Positions 9,006 to 17,691 of a stretch of DNA of 64,000 nt are shown piece by piece (the stretch's first letter is position 1; each line of letters starts with the position of its first letter). Location: positions 1-64,000 of the forward strand of contig CAWAEG010000010.1 of NCBI GenBank assembly GCA_963780895.1, read 5' to 3'. Under the pieces are notes generated by a model that ran no database searches, had not been told where the DNA came from, and saw nothing but the letters and a program-made list of their open reading frames with translations. The DNA comes from DASQFI01 sp963780895 (GTDB taxonomy: Bacteria > Acidobacteriota > Vicinamibacteria > Vicinamibacterales > SCN-69-37). A program made the translations under genes and the position numbers.

Positions 9006-9107
9006 CTAGGCGATGCGTCGGCCTGAAATAAACCGGAACAGGATCATCACAATGGCCAGAACCAGGAGAACGTGAATGAAGCCGCCCATCGTGTACGAGC
9101 CGACCAT
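9006..9107 (-). CDS. Tiny membrane protein, lmo0937-like
   Basis: A 33-codon frame: MVGSYTMGGFIHVLLVLAIV, then MILFRFISGRRIA and a stop at 9006-9008. The S-YTMGGFIHVLLVLAIV core followed by a basic tail matches the pattern of the very small lmo0937-family membrane proteins (usually about 45-50 residues). An in-frame stop 11 codons before the ATG limits the product to at most 44 residues, unless a CTG start is used. It is one hydrophobic helix in the inner membrane. The function is unknown; relatives are often stress-linked. Confidence 0.55.
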   Translation of the reverse strand: MVGSYTMGGFIHVLLVLAIVMILFRFISGRRIA

Positions 9108-9183
9108 TCCGAGCAGCCTCGTTACCAGCCTAGCGATTCACGCCCGGACAGTCTGTCCCGATCAGCACTGTGCTGTATCGAAC

Positions 9184-9243
9184 AGCGGCCAGGCTGTGAG
9201 GCCGCTAGGGTAATCTTCTGGACCCTCTAACGACCGAACGGTC
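9184..9243 (+). promoter_or_regulatory. Leader hairpin and palindrome before the radical SAM gene
   Basis: AGCGGCC (9184-9190) and GGCCGCT (9200-9206) form a seven-base stem. Downstream, GACCGAACGGTC (9232-9243) is a perfect 12-base palindrome that ends directly at the ATG of the radical SAM gene, where a Shine-Dalgarno would be expected. No good Shine-Dalgarno is seen. The arrangement suggests control by a repressor or a leader structure. This is inference. Confidence 0.4.
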
Positions 9244-10863
9244 ATGATCGGCGATCTCTCTTCGGACCCGGCCACGCCGCGTGCAAAACGGCGGCAGCAC
9301 ATTGGAGTCATCGAGCTCCTGACGGACACGCGCACGTCCGGGTGGGTGGAGCGGGCGTACGCCCGTGTTCTGACCAAGCAGTTTGCGAGCATCACTCCAC
9401 AGGCCGTTGCGATCTGGTGCCGGCAACTGGGCCATCGCGTGCACTACACGACCTACTACGGTCAAGCCGATCCGCGCAGCCTCCTGCCCGGCGATCTCGA
9501 CGTGTTGTTTGTCTCCGCCTACACGCGTTCGAGCGGCGTGGCGTACGGACTGGCTAAACTCTTCGGCCGGTACCGGACGCTCACGGTGATTGGCGGGCCC
9601 CACGCGAAGGCTTATCCCGCCGACTGCGCGCGCTACTTCGATATCGTGGTGAAGGAATGTGACAAGTCACTGGTCGCCGACATCGTCAGCGGCCAGTTCG
9701 ACCATCCGTCGGTCGTCACCAGCGGCCGGCCGCTCGAAGAGATTCCGACCGTCGAGGAGCGCATGCCGGAGATTGCGGCGTCGGTCTTCCGGCGCGGCCG
9801 CCCGACGCCGGCGACGATGGTGGGACTGCTGTCGAGCGTGGGGTGCCCCTACACGTGCGACTTCTGTACGGACTGGAACACGAGCTACGTCACCCTCAGT
9901 GCGGAGCGGCTCGAAGCCGACTTGCGATACCTGTCCGATCGTTTTCCAGACACGCTCGTCGCGTTCCACGACCCGAATTTCGGCGTGCGCTTCGACGAGA
10001 CCATGGGCATCATGGAGCGCATCCCCGCGGGCCGCCGCAGCCGCTACATCATGGAAAGCGCGCTGGCCATCCTGAAACCCGCGCGGCTGCAGCGGCTCCG
10101 CGACACCAACTGCGTGTTCGCGGCGCCCGGCGTCGAGTCCTGGGCCGACTACTCGAACAAGGCTGGCGTGGGGGTCAAGCAGGGTCGGGACAAGCTCGAA
10201 CAGGTCGTGAGCCATTTCGATTTGCTGGGCAAGTACGTGCCCGGGCTGCAAGCGAATTTTCTCTTCGGGTTGGATGGCGACTCCGGCCCGGAGCCTGTGG
10301 AGCTGACCAAGGAGTTCATCCGGCGCTCCGCGCGCGTGTGGCCGACGATCAACATCCCGACGCCGCTCGGTGGAACGCCGCTGTTCGATCAGATGCGCCG
10401 GGACGAGCGCGTCCTGAAGGCGATGCCGCTCGCCTTGTACTTCACGATGCACTACCCGGTGACCACGCTCAAGCACTACGCCCCGGTCGAGTTCTACGAC
10501 CATCTCATCGACATCTACGACACGATTGGGTCAAAACGCATGCTGGCCCGGCGCCTCAGCGCGCGGACCCACCCGTACATCCGGTTTCTCAACATAGTGC
10601 GCACGTTGAGCGGCCGCGCCGACGCACGCGAGTTTCGGGCGGTACGCCACAGGCTGGCGACGGACCAGCAGTTCCTGTCCTTCCATGAAGGGCGCTCGCC
10701 GACGTTGCCGGAGTTTCACCAACGGCGCTTCGAGGCAAGGATGGGGGCCTACGCCGAGCTGATTCCGCGCGCCGAACGGACTCCTGTGCTGGATCCCATC
10801 GTTCCCGCCCTGGTCGGACGCTCCAGCGTCACGCTGCGCCGGAAGGCCGCCGCCCTGGTGTAG
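9244..10863 (+). CDS. Orphan B12-type radical SAM protein
   Basis: A 539-residue radical SAM enzyme. The [4Fe-4S] motif CPYTCDFC (Cys201, Cys205, Cys208) follows GLLSSVG, and the AdoMet-binding sheet includes LVAFHDPNFGVRFDETMGIM. The first 150 residues form a Rossmann-like domain of the cobalamin-binding type (DLDVLFVSAYTRSSGVAYGL, VIGGPHAKAYPADC), but I see no clear DxHxxG cobalamin ligand. The C-terminal 170 residues are long, basic and not recognised. Family members methylate or rearrange unactivated carbons in lipid, cofactor or natural-product synthesis. No biosynthetic partner is nearby, so the substrate is open. Confidence 0.85.
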   Translation: MIGDLSSDPATPRAKRRQHIGVIELLTDTRTSGWVERAYARVLTKQFASITPQAVAIWCRQLGHRVHYTTYYGQADPRSLLPGDLDVLFVSAYTRSSGVAYGLAKLFGRYRTLTVIGGPHAKAYPADCARYFDIVVKECDKSLVADIVSGQFDHPSVVTSGRPLEEIPTVEERMPEIAASVFRRGRPTPATMVGLLSSVGCPYTCDFCTDWNTSYVTLSAERLEADLRYLSDRFPDTLVAFHDPNFGVRFDETMGIMERIPAGRRSRYIMESALAILKPARLQRLRDTNCVFAAPGVESWADYSNKAGVGVKQGRDKLEQVVSHFDLLGKYVPGLQANFLFGLDGDSGPEPVELTKEFIRRSARVWPTINIPTPLGGTPLFDQMRRDERVLKAMPLALYFTMHYPVTTLKHYAPVEFYDHLIDIYDTIGSKRMLARRLSARTHPYIRFLNIVRTLSGRADAREFRAVRHRLATDQQFLSFHEGRSPTLPEFHQRRFEARMGAYAELIPRAERTPVLDPIVPALVGRSSVTLRRKAAALV

Positions 10864-10957
10864 CTGGACGCGGGTGTGGTCCCGGTAGGCATTGACCCAT
10901 GTGCTCTTGAGGACAGCGTCGCGCGGTCCGGCTCGCTAAGCTCAACACCAGCTCATC

Positions 10958-11299
10958 ATGACGTGGCTGAAGAAATCAGGTTCGACAGCGAGCGGCGATC
11001 GGGCCGAAATGCCGGAACCGGCGAAGCCTCGACCATCTGCCGTACCGGCTGAGTATCGTGTTCTGCATAAGTACTTGAACGACAGATACGCCGACACCGT
11101 GGTTCTGACATTTGGCGAAATCGAAGATCTCCTCGGCTTCGCGCTGCCGGAGGTCGCGCGCCTCGACCACGCATGGTGGGCGCGGTCAGATGCCGGCTCC
11201 GCCGCATCACCTGAGTCTCATTCGTGGATCCAGGCCGGCAGGACCGCGACCCCAAATCTTCTGGCACGAACCGTGGCGTTTGAGCGCGTGATCACCTGA
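10958..11299 (+). CDS. DUF7662-like hypothetical protein
   Basis: A 113-residue protein. The conserved core is YRVLHKYLNDRYADTVVLTF, then GEIEDLLGFALPEVARLDHAWWAR and SHSWIQAGRTATPNLLARTV. The pattern (Y-x-L-x-x-Y-L, LTF-x-E-I-E, LP-x-A-R, WW, H-x-W-x-x-AG) matches a small widespread domain I know as DUF7662. The fold and function are not established. The first 30 residues are variable and charged. It stands alone after the radical SAM gene and directly before histidine kinase debris. Confidence 0.65.
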   Translation: MTWLKKSGSTASGDRAEMPEPAKPRPSAVPAEYRVLHKYLNDRYADTVVLTFGEIEDLLGFALPEVARLDHAWWARSDAGSAASPESHSWIQAGRTATPNLLARTVAFERVIT

Positions 11300-11387
11300 G
11301 GGGAATCGATCCGCCTCACCGACGAACGCCGCGGCCGGACGTCTCCGACTGATCACGGGCGGCGGGGTCATTCAACGCCGGCGGCGG

Positions 11388-11760
11388 CCGGACTCCGTCG
11401 GGCGGGCGCAACAGGCGCGCGACGTCCAACGCTGGCGACAGGAGGCGTTCGTCTCGACACTCGCCCACGAGCTGCGTCAACCGCTGGCGGTCCTGGCCGC
11501 GGCGGTCGAAATCGTCCGCCTCGACCCCGCCTCTGAGGCCGCGAGCCGCGCCACGACGACCATGCAGCGGCAGATCGGTCAGATGAACCTCTTGGTCGAA
11601 GACCCGGCCGGCCGAAGGCGCAGGACTGGGCATCGGTTTGAGTGTCGTGCGCGAGATCGTGGCGCTCCATCATGGGCGGATCGAAGCGCGAAGCGAGGGC
11701 CGGGGAAAGGGCAGCGAATTCATCGTCACATGGCCACCCGCGCCCCCTCCCCCCAACTGA
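11388..11760 (+). pseudogene. Histidine kinase relic with internal out-of-frame deletion
   Basis: The 5' part encodes a HisKA segment with its phospho-acceptor (VQRWRQEAFVSTLAHELRQP; His codon at 11466-11468) and the second helix RQIGQMNLLVEDP. The reading then jumps to a different frame, which encodes the G2 box and end of a HATPase domain: GLGIGLSVVREIVALHHGRI, then EARSEGRGKGSEFIVTWP and a TGA at 11758-11760. The N and G1 boxes and most of the ATP site are missing. The junction (about 11600-11615) lies at CCGGCCGG. It is the sister of the relic at 2410-2700. Confidence 0.8.
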
Positions 11761-11879
11761 TTTCTTCCCAGGGCGGCGGGGCCGCGTGCGCGCGGGTAGC
11801 TGAGGAAGGCGTCACTTGCCGTTGAGGATCGAACGGTCCTTGCGAACCCGCGGGAGCGATGGGATGATGTGGGTGGCAG

Positions 11880-12554
11880 TTGTCCCCGATGAAGCGAAGA
11901 GTCTCTCGACCTTCGGCCCGCCGGTTCAACGCCCAGAAGTTGCTCGATTCGGCGGGCGTGAAGCGGCGGATCGTCCAGTATCCGCCGCGCCGCGTGATTT
12001 TTTCCCAGGGCGATCCGGCCACGGACGTCCTCTATATTCAGGGCGGCGCCGTCAGGCTCTCGGTGCTCTCCAAGACCGGCCGCGAGGCCGTCGTCGCCAT
12101 GCTGGGCGCCCGGGATTTTTTTGGGGAGGGCTGCCTGGCCGGGCAGCAGGTGCGCATGGGCACCGCGACCGCGATTGCGCCGAGCACCGTCCTGATGATC
12201 GAGAAAGCGGAGATGGTTCGACTGCTGCACGGCGAGCCTGAACTCTCAGATCGATTTTTGTCTCATGTCCTCAGCCGAAACATCCGGATCGAGGAGGACC
12301 TGATCGACCAGCTGTTCCACTCCAGCGAAAAACGCCTCGCCCGGGCGTTGCTGCTCCTGGCCCGTTACGGGAACGATGACGTGCACGTTCGCGTGATCCC
12401 CACCCTGTCGCAGCAGATCCTCGCCGAGATGGTTGGCACAACGCGGTCGCGCGTGAACTTCTTCATGAACAAGTTCCGCAAGCTGGGCTTCATCGAGTAC
12501 AACGGCGGGATCAAGATCAACAAGTCGCTCCTGAGCGTCGTCCTGCACGAGTAG
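11880..12554 (+). CDS. Crp/Fnr family transcriptional regulator
   Basis: A 224-residue regulator: a cyclic-nucleotide-binding-type beta-roll (about residues 30-145, YPPRRVIFSQGDPATDVLYI, then GGAVRLSV, GARDFFGEGCLAG), a long dimer helix, and a winged HTH near residues 165-215 (TLSQQILAEMVGTTRSRVNF, then FMNKFRKLGFI). The phosphate-binding cassette GEGCLAGQQVRMGTA resembles other orphan acidobacterial Crp proteins more than true Crp, and no N-terminal Cys cluster of the Fnr type is seen, so the ligand is unknown. It stands alone on the plus strand. The upstream 120 bases hold the relic kinase end. Confidence 0.88.
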   Translation: MSPMKRRVSRPSARRFNAQKLLDSAGVKRRIVQYPPRRVIFSQGDPATDVLYIQGGAVRLSVLSKTGREAVVAMLGARDFFGEGCLAGQQVRMGTATAIAPSTVLMIEKAEMVRLLHGEPELSDRFLSHVLSRNIRIEEDLIDQLFHSSEKRLARALLLLARYGNDDVHVRVIPTLSQQILAEMVGTTRSRVNFFMNKFRKLGFIEYNGGIKINKSLLSVVLHE

Positions 12555-12561
12555 ACGCAGG

Positions 12562-12615
12562 GTCGGGCTCGAGCCCGCCCGGCGTGGCCGGCTGAAGCCG
12601 GCCTCTCCGTACGTC
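12562..12615. repeat. Double-hairpin repeat, family C variant
   Basis: CGGGCTCGAGCCCG (12564-12577) and GGCCGGCTGAAGCCGGCC (12586-12603) are two perfect palindromes side by side, followed by CGTACGT. The design, two GC hairpins flanked by ACGTA-like ends, is like 52791-52840. Its place between convergent genes fits a bidirectional terminator or a REP-like element. Confidence 0.55.
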
Positions 12616-12634
12616 AGGTCAGTGATTCCCGGGA

Positions 12635-12976
12635 TCAGTTCAAGTCGGGCTTGCCGGCGTCCGTGACTTCTCTGAGAGTCCGCCGGAGCCGTTCGACGAC
12701 CTCCATGTGCTCCAGCGTGGCTTTCAACGTGTCGGCCGTGGCGCGCACCGCGTCCATCGCGGCGTGACGGGCCCCCTCGGCGGCAAGTCGGGCTTCCTCG
12801 CCGGCGGTCCGCGCCAGTTCCGCGGCGGCCCGCAGGTGCTCGCGCTCCTGCCGGCCGAGTTCGAGCGCTTCACGATGCTGCTCGCGCAGCTGCCGCGTGT
12901 CTTCAGCCAGTCGTCTCGTCTCTTCCGCCGCGTTCCTGGCAGACTCGCCTGAGATCGGTTCGATGTGCTCCCGCAT
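12635..12976 (-). CDS. Small Ala/Glu/Arg-rich coiled-coil protein
   Basis: A 113-residue protein starting MREHIEPISGESARNAAEET. An in-frame Met 25 codons further upstream opens a Cys/Arg-rich stretch with no helix pattern, so I take the inner Met. Nearly the whole length is a heptad-patterned helix (RRLAEDTRQLREQHREALEL, then HLRAAAELARTAGEEARLAA). No membrane segment or signal is present. No family can be named; such proteins are often scaffolds or phasin-like. It converges with the Crp/Fnr gene. Confidence 0.55.
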   Translation of the reverse strand: MREHIEPISGESARNAAEETRRLAEDTRQLREQHREALELGRQEREHLRAAAELARTAGEEARLAAEGARHAAMDAVRATADTLKATLEHMEVVERLRRTLREVTDAGKPDLN

Positions 12977-13087
12977 ACAACACCAGCCTACGCCTTTCGC
13001 GTGTCGAAAGATGTTCTCAAAGCGACATCGGCGATGTCCAAAAGAGGACAAGGTGCGCGGTTCCTGCGCCCGTAGAATCGGCAGAGC

Positions 13088-13323
13088 GTGGCTGCCTCAA
13101 ACGTCACCCTGGCCGTCCGGTGCGCTCATTGCGGCGGTGCGGTCAGCCTCGAATGCGAGGGCCTGCCGGGTTTCTGGGGCTACCGGACGTACAACGGTTC
13201 TTCTGCCCGCTCTGCTGCAAACAGAATCACGCGTTGAGCTCGGGCGCCATCGTTGCGGCGCACGCGGCGTGGAACGGCCATCCGGAGACGTCGTCCGACC
13301 GGACACTTGGCCGGCATGGCTGA
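13088..13323 (+). CDS. Small zinc-ribbon protein, frameshifted
   Basis: A GTG-started frame reads VRCAHCGGAVSLECEGLPGF and WGYRTYN to about 13194. The next conserved part, FFCPLCCKQNHALSSGAIVA, lies in another frame and stops at 13323. Joined, they give a roughly 78-residue protein with CxxC and CxxC pairs, a typical zinc ribbon. One missing base near 13195 explains the break. The role is unknown; such proteins are commonly small nucleic-acid-binding or structural proteins. A sequencing indel is as likely as true decay. Confidence 0.6.
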
Positions 13324-13360
13324 GTCGCGCAAGCGAACGACGCCGACGTTCGCCTTCGGG

Positions 13361-13822
13361 TCAGCGGATCGTGAGAATGATGAGGAGCGCGCCGCCGATC
13401 GCGACGGCGTCTTCGATGAAGGCCGCGGGTGGATCGCTGCCGAACGACGCGGCAAGCCGCGCCCTGAATCCGCGGCCGCCAAGCGTGCCGATGAGAGCGC
13501 CGACCCCGCCGAGCAGGGCGCCACCGACGGCCGAGTCCGCGGCTGTGAGTGCCGCGCCGCAGAACGCGCCCGCGACAATCCGCGTGCCGAACTGGAGCGG
13601 CACCGTCCGGCTCGGCGTGGACGGCAGCTGATCGCCGACGAGCTCGACGAGCGCGAGGCCCGTCAGAATCCACGTCGTCCAGCGGCTGGCGAGGAAGGCG
13701 AGCCAGGTGCCGCCGACATCGAGCCAGCCAAACGCGGCGGCCCAGCTCACCACGGCCGGCGGCGTCATCGCGCGGAGTCCGGCGATGACGCCGATGAGAA
13801 GGGCTAGAAGATAGATGGGCAC
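13361..13822 (-). CDS. DUF4126 family membrane protein
   Basis: A 153-residue inner-membrane protein with about four to five hydrophobic segments. The start MPIYLLALLIGVIAGLRAMT with the PPAVVSWAAAFGWLD that follows, and later DQLPSTPSRT, FGTRIVAGAFCGAAL and GALIGTLGGRGFRARLA, match DUF4126. The DKLP-like motif between the helices is kept as DQLPSTP. The function of this family is not known. It is followed downstream by the zinc-ribbon gene on the other strand. Confidence 0.82.
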   Translation of the reverse strand: MPIYLLALLIGVIAGLRAMTPPAVVSWAAAFGWLDVGGTWLAFLASRWTTWILTGLALVELVGDQLPSTPSRTVPLQFGTRIVAGAFCGAALTAADSAVGGALLGGVGALIGTLGGRGFRARLAASFGSDPPAAFIEDAVAIGGALLIILTIR

Positions 13823-13865
13823 GTGAGGCGTAAGTCTACTCGCTCCGCCGTGTCGGTAGCGGTCC

Positions 13866-14108
13866 GGACGGGTCTGAAAAGCGCTCGTCGGTACGACGGG
13901 TACGGCGGGTCCAAGGAACGTGCCTGACGCAGGTCAGCTTTTTTACGGGAGGTTAGAGGCGCCACGGTCGAACGGCCCAGTTGCCGGGTCCGAAGGTTGC
14001 GGACCGTCGTACCGCCAGATCAAAAAAAGTTGACCAGCGCCAGAACGTTCCGCGGACCCGCCGTACCGACGGGCGCTTTTCAGACCCGTCGTACCGACCC
14101 GGCGAAGT
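13866..14108. repeat. Long inverted repeat family B, copy 1
   Basis: Arms of about 80 bases face each other. The left arm (13866-13942) reads GACGGGTCTGAAAAGCGCTC, then GTCGGTACGACGGGTACGGC and ends in a T-run. The right arm (about 14026-14108) is its imperfect complement, starting with an A-run and ending GCTTTTCAGACCCGTCGTAC. Copy 2 is at 19237-19400 and a single arm at 60125-60195. The element fills the gap between the DUF4126 gene and the hcr operon; no gene is seen here. Confidence 0.8.
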
Positions 14109-14184
14109 GAGCGACCCGGCGAAGCCACCGTCGTGGCGAAGCGACGCGTCGTATCGACGCGCGCGCGGATGGCGATCCAGCTGT

Positions 14185-15222
14185 CTATCCCGATAATCCG
14201 TCGAGCGCGTGCCGGGCGATGCGGGTCCGCGTAGCCCGCATGTCGTCGCCACGCACTTCGCGCAAGGCGTAGGTGACGAAGTCGCGCGTGACGCGTTTGC
14301 GCCAGACGAGCGCAAAGTCCGTGTTGTCCATTGGCTTCGCGACGACGAACGCGAGATCGGCCGCTCCGGCGATCGCATCGTCGGTGAGCGGCTTGCCCAC
14401 GAGTGACGCGGCGGCCTTGTCCGCGACGATCGGGCGCGACGACACGGCGCCGAGGACGAGACGCGCGTCCTCGACCGCGCCGGCGCGGTCGAGCCGAACG
14501 GCGGCCGCCACACCGAGCACCGGAAAATCGAACGACCCGCGGCGGCGCAACTTCCAGTATGTGCTGCGCCAGCCCGTCGGGTCAGGCACCTGAACGCGTG
14601 TCAGGATCTCGTCCGGCCTCCGCGTGAGGTAGGCCATGCCGTCGTTCCGGTAGAGATCGCCGATCGCGAGGTCACGCGTTCCCGCCGACGACACCAGCGT
14701 GACCGAGGCCCCGAGCGCGATGAGCGCCGGCGCCGTGTCGGTCGAGGACACGGCCAGGCACGTCGGGCTCGACGTCGCGACCCAGCAGCGATCGCCGTCC
14801 TTTTTCATGCAGTACCCGATCGCCTTCCGCCACTCGTAGGACTGGTCGTAGTAGTTGCAGCGGGTGTCGAGGCAGAGGTTCCCGCCGAGCGTGCCCATCG
14901 CGCGCAGATGCGGCGTCGCCACCTGCGCCGCCGCCTGCCAGAGCGCCGTGCAATCCCGGCGCAGCGAGTCGTCACGGACGAGCGCCGAGAGCGTGAGGCC
15001 CGCGCCGATCGCGTGCCCGCGACCGTTCGTGTGCTGCTTCAGCTCACGAATCTCCTGCAGCGCGATCAGCATCCGAGGCGTCTGCTGGAGGCGCTTCATG
15101 TTCGGGACGAGATCGGTTCCGCCCGCGAGCAGCATCGCGTCCCCGCGCGCGCCGGAGAGCAGGTCGGCAGCCTCGGCGATGGTGCGGGGTGAGCGGTACT
15201 CGAAGCGCGGGAGCCGGATCAT
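14185..15222 (-). CDS. hcrB: 4-hydroxybenzoyl-CoA reductase-type FAD/[4Fe-4S] subunit
   Basis: A 345-residue FAD-binding subunit of a molybdenum hydroxylase. The FAD motif is LLAGGTDLVPNMK and the second pyrophosphate loop is TLGGNLCLDT. A loop present in 4-hydroxybenzoyl-CoA reductase but not in most xanthine dehydrogenase relatives is here: Cys122, Cys138, Cys146 and Cys155 in DTRC...GYC...DRC...SPTC. To my knowledge these are the same positions that hold the extra [4Fe-4S] cluster in the Thauera enzyme. The predicted reaction is reductive removal of the phenolic hydroxyl to give benzoyl-CoA. The start overlaps the hcrA stop as ATGA, so translation is coupled. Confidence 0.88.
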   Translation of the reverse strand: MIRLPRFEYRSPRTIAEAADLLSGARGDAMLLAGGTDLVPNMKRLQQTPRMLIALQEIRELKQHTNGRGHAIGAGLTLSALVRDDSLRRDCTALWQAAAQVATPHLRAMGTLGGNLCLDTRCNYYDQSYEWRKAIGYCMKKDGDRCWVATSSPTCLAVSSTDTAPALIALGASVTLVSSAGTRDLAIGDLYRNDGMAYLTRRPDEILTRVQVPDPTGWRSTYWKLRRRGSFDFPVLGVAAAVRLDRAGAVEDARLVLGAVSSRPIVADKAAASLVGKPLTDDAIAGAADLAFVVAKPMDNTDFALVWRKRVTRDFVTYALREVRGDDMRATRTRIARHALDGLSG

Positions 15223-17691
15223 TGTTCGGCACCGGAAGACCTCGGGTGTCGTTTCGCTGGATCTGTCGAAACGAAACCCGAGGTCGTCGAATGCCCGTCG
15301 CCGCCTTCCCACGGTGGCGTCACCTGAAGCGCGTCCGGCCAGGAGACGGCCGGGAACGAGGAGGGGCCATATCGCGCGGGCTTGCCGGCGGCTTTGTCGG
15401 CCAGCGCCTTCACGATCTTCTCCGGTGTGATCGGCACTTCGTCGATGCGGACGCCGATCGCGTCGTACACGGCGTTGGCGACCGCGGGCATGATCGGGAG
15501 CAGCGGACCCTGACCGGCTTCCTTCGCTCCGAACGGCCCGTTCGGATCCGGATTCTCGACGAGATCCGTGAACACCTCGGGCATGTCGAGCGACGTCAGG
15601 CTCTTGTACTCGAGCATCGACGGAAACTTGTGGACGAGCGCGTGCGAGAGGCGCGGCGGCAGCCGGCGGTACGCCTGCTCTTCCATCAGCGCTTCGCCGA
15701 GCCCCATGTAGACGCTGCCTTCGACCTGCCCGCGCACGAGCGTCGGGTTGAGCGCGCGGCCGATATCGTGCGCAATCCAGACGCGCGGCACGACAACCCA
15801 GCCCGTCGACTCGTCCACCTCGACCTCGACGACGGCGGCGGTGTACGAGTAGGTCGGGGATGGGCCGACGCCTCCACCTTTGAATTTCGCCGCGCTCCTG
15901 GGTGGCGTGTACGAGCCGACCGTTCCGATCGAGCCGAACATCGCTTCCGCCGTGCAGATCGCGTCTCGGAACGACATCCCCCGATCGGGATCTTCGGTGT
16001 CGAAGACGCGCCCCTCAGCGAAGACGAGCCGTCCTTTCGGCACGCCCAGTGTTCGCTCGACGGCGTCGGCGAGGAGGTCCCGCGCGCGCGTCGCGGCCTG
16101 AATTGCCGCGTTGCCCATCATCAGCGTCACGCGGCTCGAGTACGACCCCAGATCGACGGGCGTGAGATCCGTGTCGCCGGTGACCGCCCGGATGTCGAAC
16201 GGCTGAATGCCGAGCACCTCCGCGACGCACGCCACCAGCACGTCGTCCGATCCCTGGCCGATCTCCGCCGATCCACAGAAGGCCGTCACGCCGCCGCTGC
16301 GATCGAGCTTGAGCTGCACGGCCGAGTGCGGCATGTCGTTCCAGTAGATCGGGAGCCCGGCGCCCGACAGGTAGGACGAGCAGGCGAGACCCAATCCGCG
16401 TCCGCGACCCATCTTTCGATACCGCTGTTTCCAGTCGGAGCGACCGACGACGCGGCGGATGCACTCGGCGAGCCCGATCGTGGAGACGCGCAGGAAGTTC
16501 GCCGTGAGGGTGTTCGGCTGCTCGACGATGCGGAGACGGAAGTCGGCGGGATCGGTGCCGAGCCGCTCGGCAATCTTGTCGATCTGGACTTCCTGGCCGA
16601 ACCGGCTCTGCGGCGTGCCGTGTCCACGCTTGGGCCCGCACGGCGCCTTGTTCGTGAACACACGGCACCCCTGAAACTTGTAGCGCGGCACGTGATACGT
16701 CACCGTCTGGAGCGCGCCGGTATAGAAGGTGCTCGCGACGCCGTACGAGCCGTACGAATCCGCCGTCCAGAATCGTCTGGAGGTGCACCGCGGTGAGCGT
16801 GCCGTCGTTCTTTACTCCGGTGCGGAACTTCATCACCACGGGGTGCCGGCCGCGATGGCAGTAAAAGACCTCCTCGCGCGTCAGCGTGATTTTGACCGGC
16901 CGATCGAGGATGAGCGCCGCCTTGGCGGCCGCCACCTCGTGGTTGAACGGATCGCTTTTCCCGCCGAACCCGCCGCCGTTTGGCGTCGCAATGACCCGGA
17001 TGTGTGCGGCGGGCACCTCGAGCGCCTTGGCGAGCGCCCGATGGACGTAGTGCGGCGTCTGCGTGCTGGACATCACCACGAGCTTGCCGCCGCCGTCGAG
17101 GTACGCGACGGTCGCGTGCTGCTCGAGCGGCAGGTGCGTGTTGCCTTCGTAGAAGAACGTGTCTTCGAAGATCTGATCGGCCTCCGCGAAGCCCTCGTCG
17201 ACGTCGCCGAACTGGAGCGCAACCTTTTTATGAACGTTGCCCTCGGCGCCGTAGTCGTGAATCCTCGGCTCGTTGGTCGTGAGGGCATCGTCGAAATCGG
17301 CGATCGTCTTCAGCGGCTCGTATTCGACGTCGATCAGGTCGAGCGCCTCGGTCGCGGTCGCCTCATCGCGGGCGACGACGAGCGCGACGGGATCGCCCAC
17401 GAACCGGACCTTGTCGATGGCGAGCGCGTGCTCGTCCTGGGTGACCGGCAGGATGCCGTACGGGATCGGCAGGTCCCGTCCCGTGAGCACGAGCAGCACA
17501 CCCGGGTGCGCGGCGGCGCGCGCCGTGTCGACCGACGCGATGCGCGCATGCGGCACGGGCGATCGCAGCAGCTTCGCAAACACCATGCGCGGCAGCGACA
17601 CGTCGTCGGCGTACTTCGTCTGGCCGGTCGTCATGGCGCGACCGTCCACCCGGCGGCGAGGGAAGCCGATGACGCCGGTCTTGACGGTCAT
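15219..17691 (-). CDS. hcrA: Molybdopterin-binding large subunit of the hydroxylase (one frameshift)
   Basis: The molybdenum subunit of the same enzyme. The N-terminal part (MTVKTGVIGFPRRRVDGRAM, YEGNTHLPLEQHATVAYLDG, ATPNGGGFGGKSDPFNHEVA) is read from 17691 to about 16757. The C-terminal part (TFYTGALQTVTYHVPRYKFQ, GCRVFTNKAPCGPKRGHGTP, GSAEIGQGSDDVLV, GPFGAKEAGQGPLLPIMPAV) is read in another frame down to 15219. At the break, GGATTCG|TACGGCTCGTACGGC needs one base removed or two added to give GYGSYGVAST. The joined length of about 820 residues suits the family. The operon order is TetR, hcrC, hcrA, hcrB. Confidence 0.82.
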
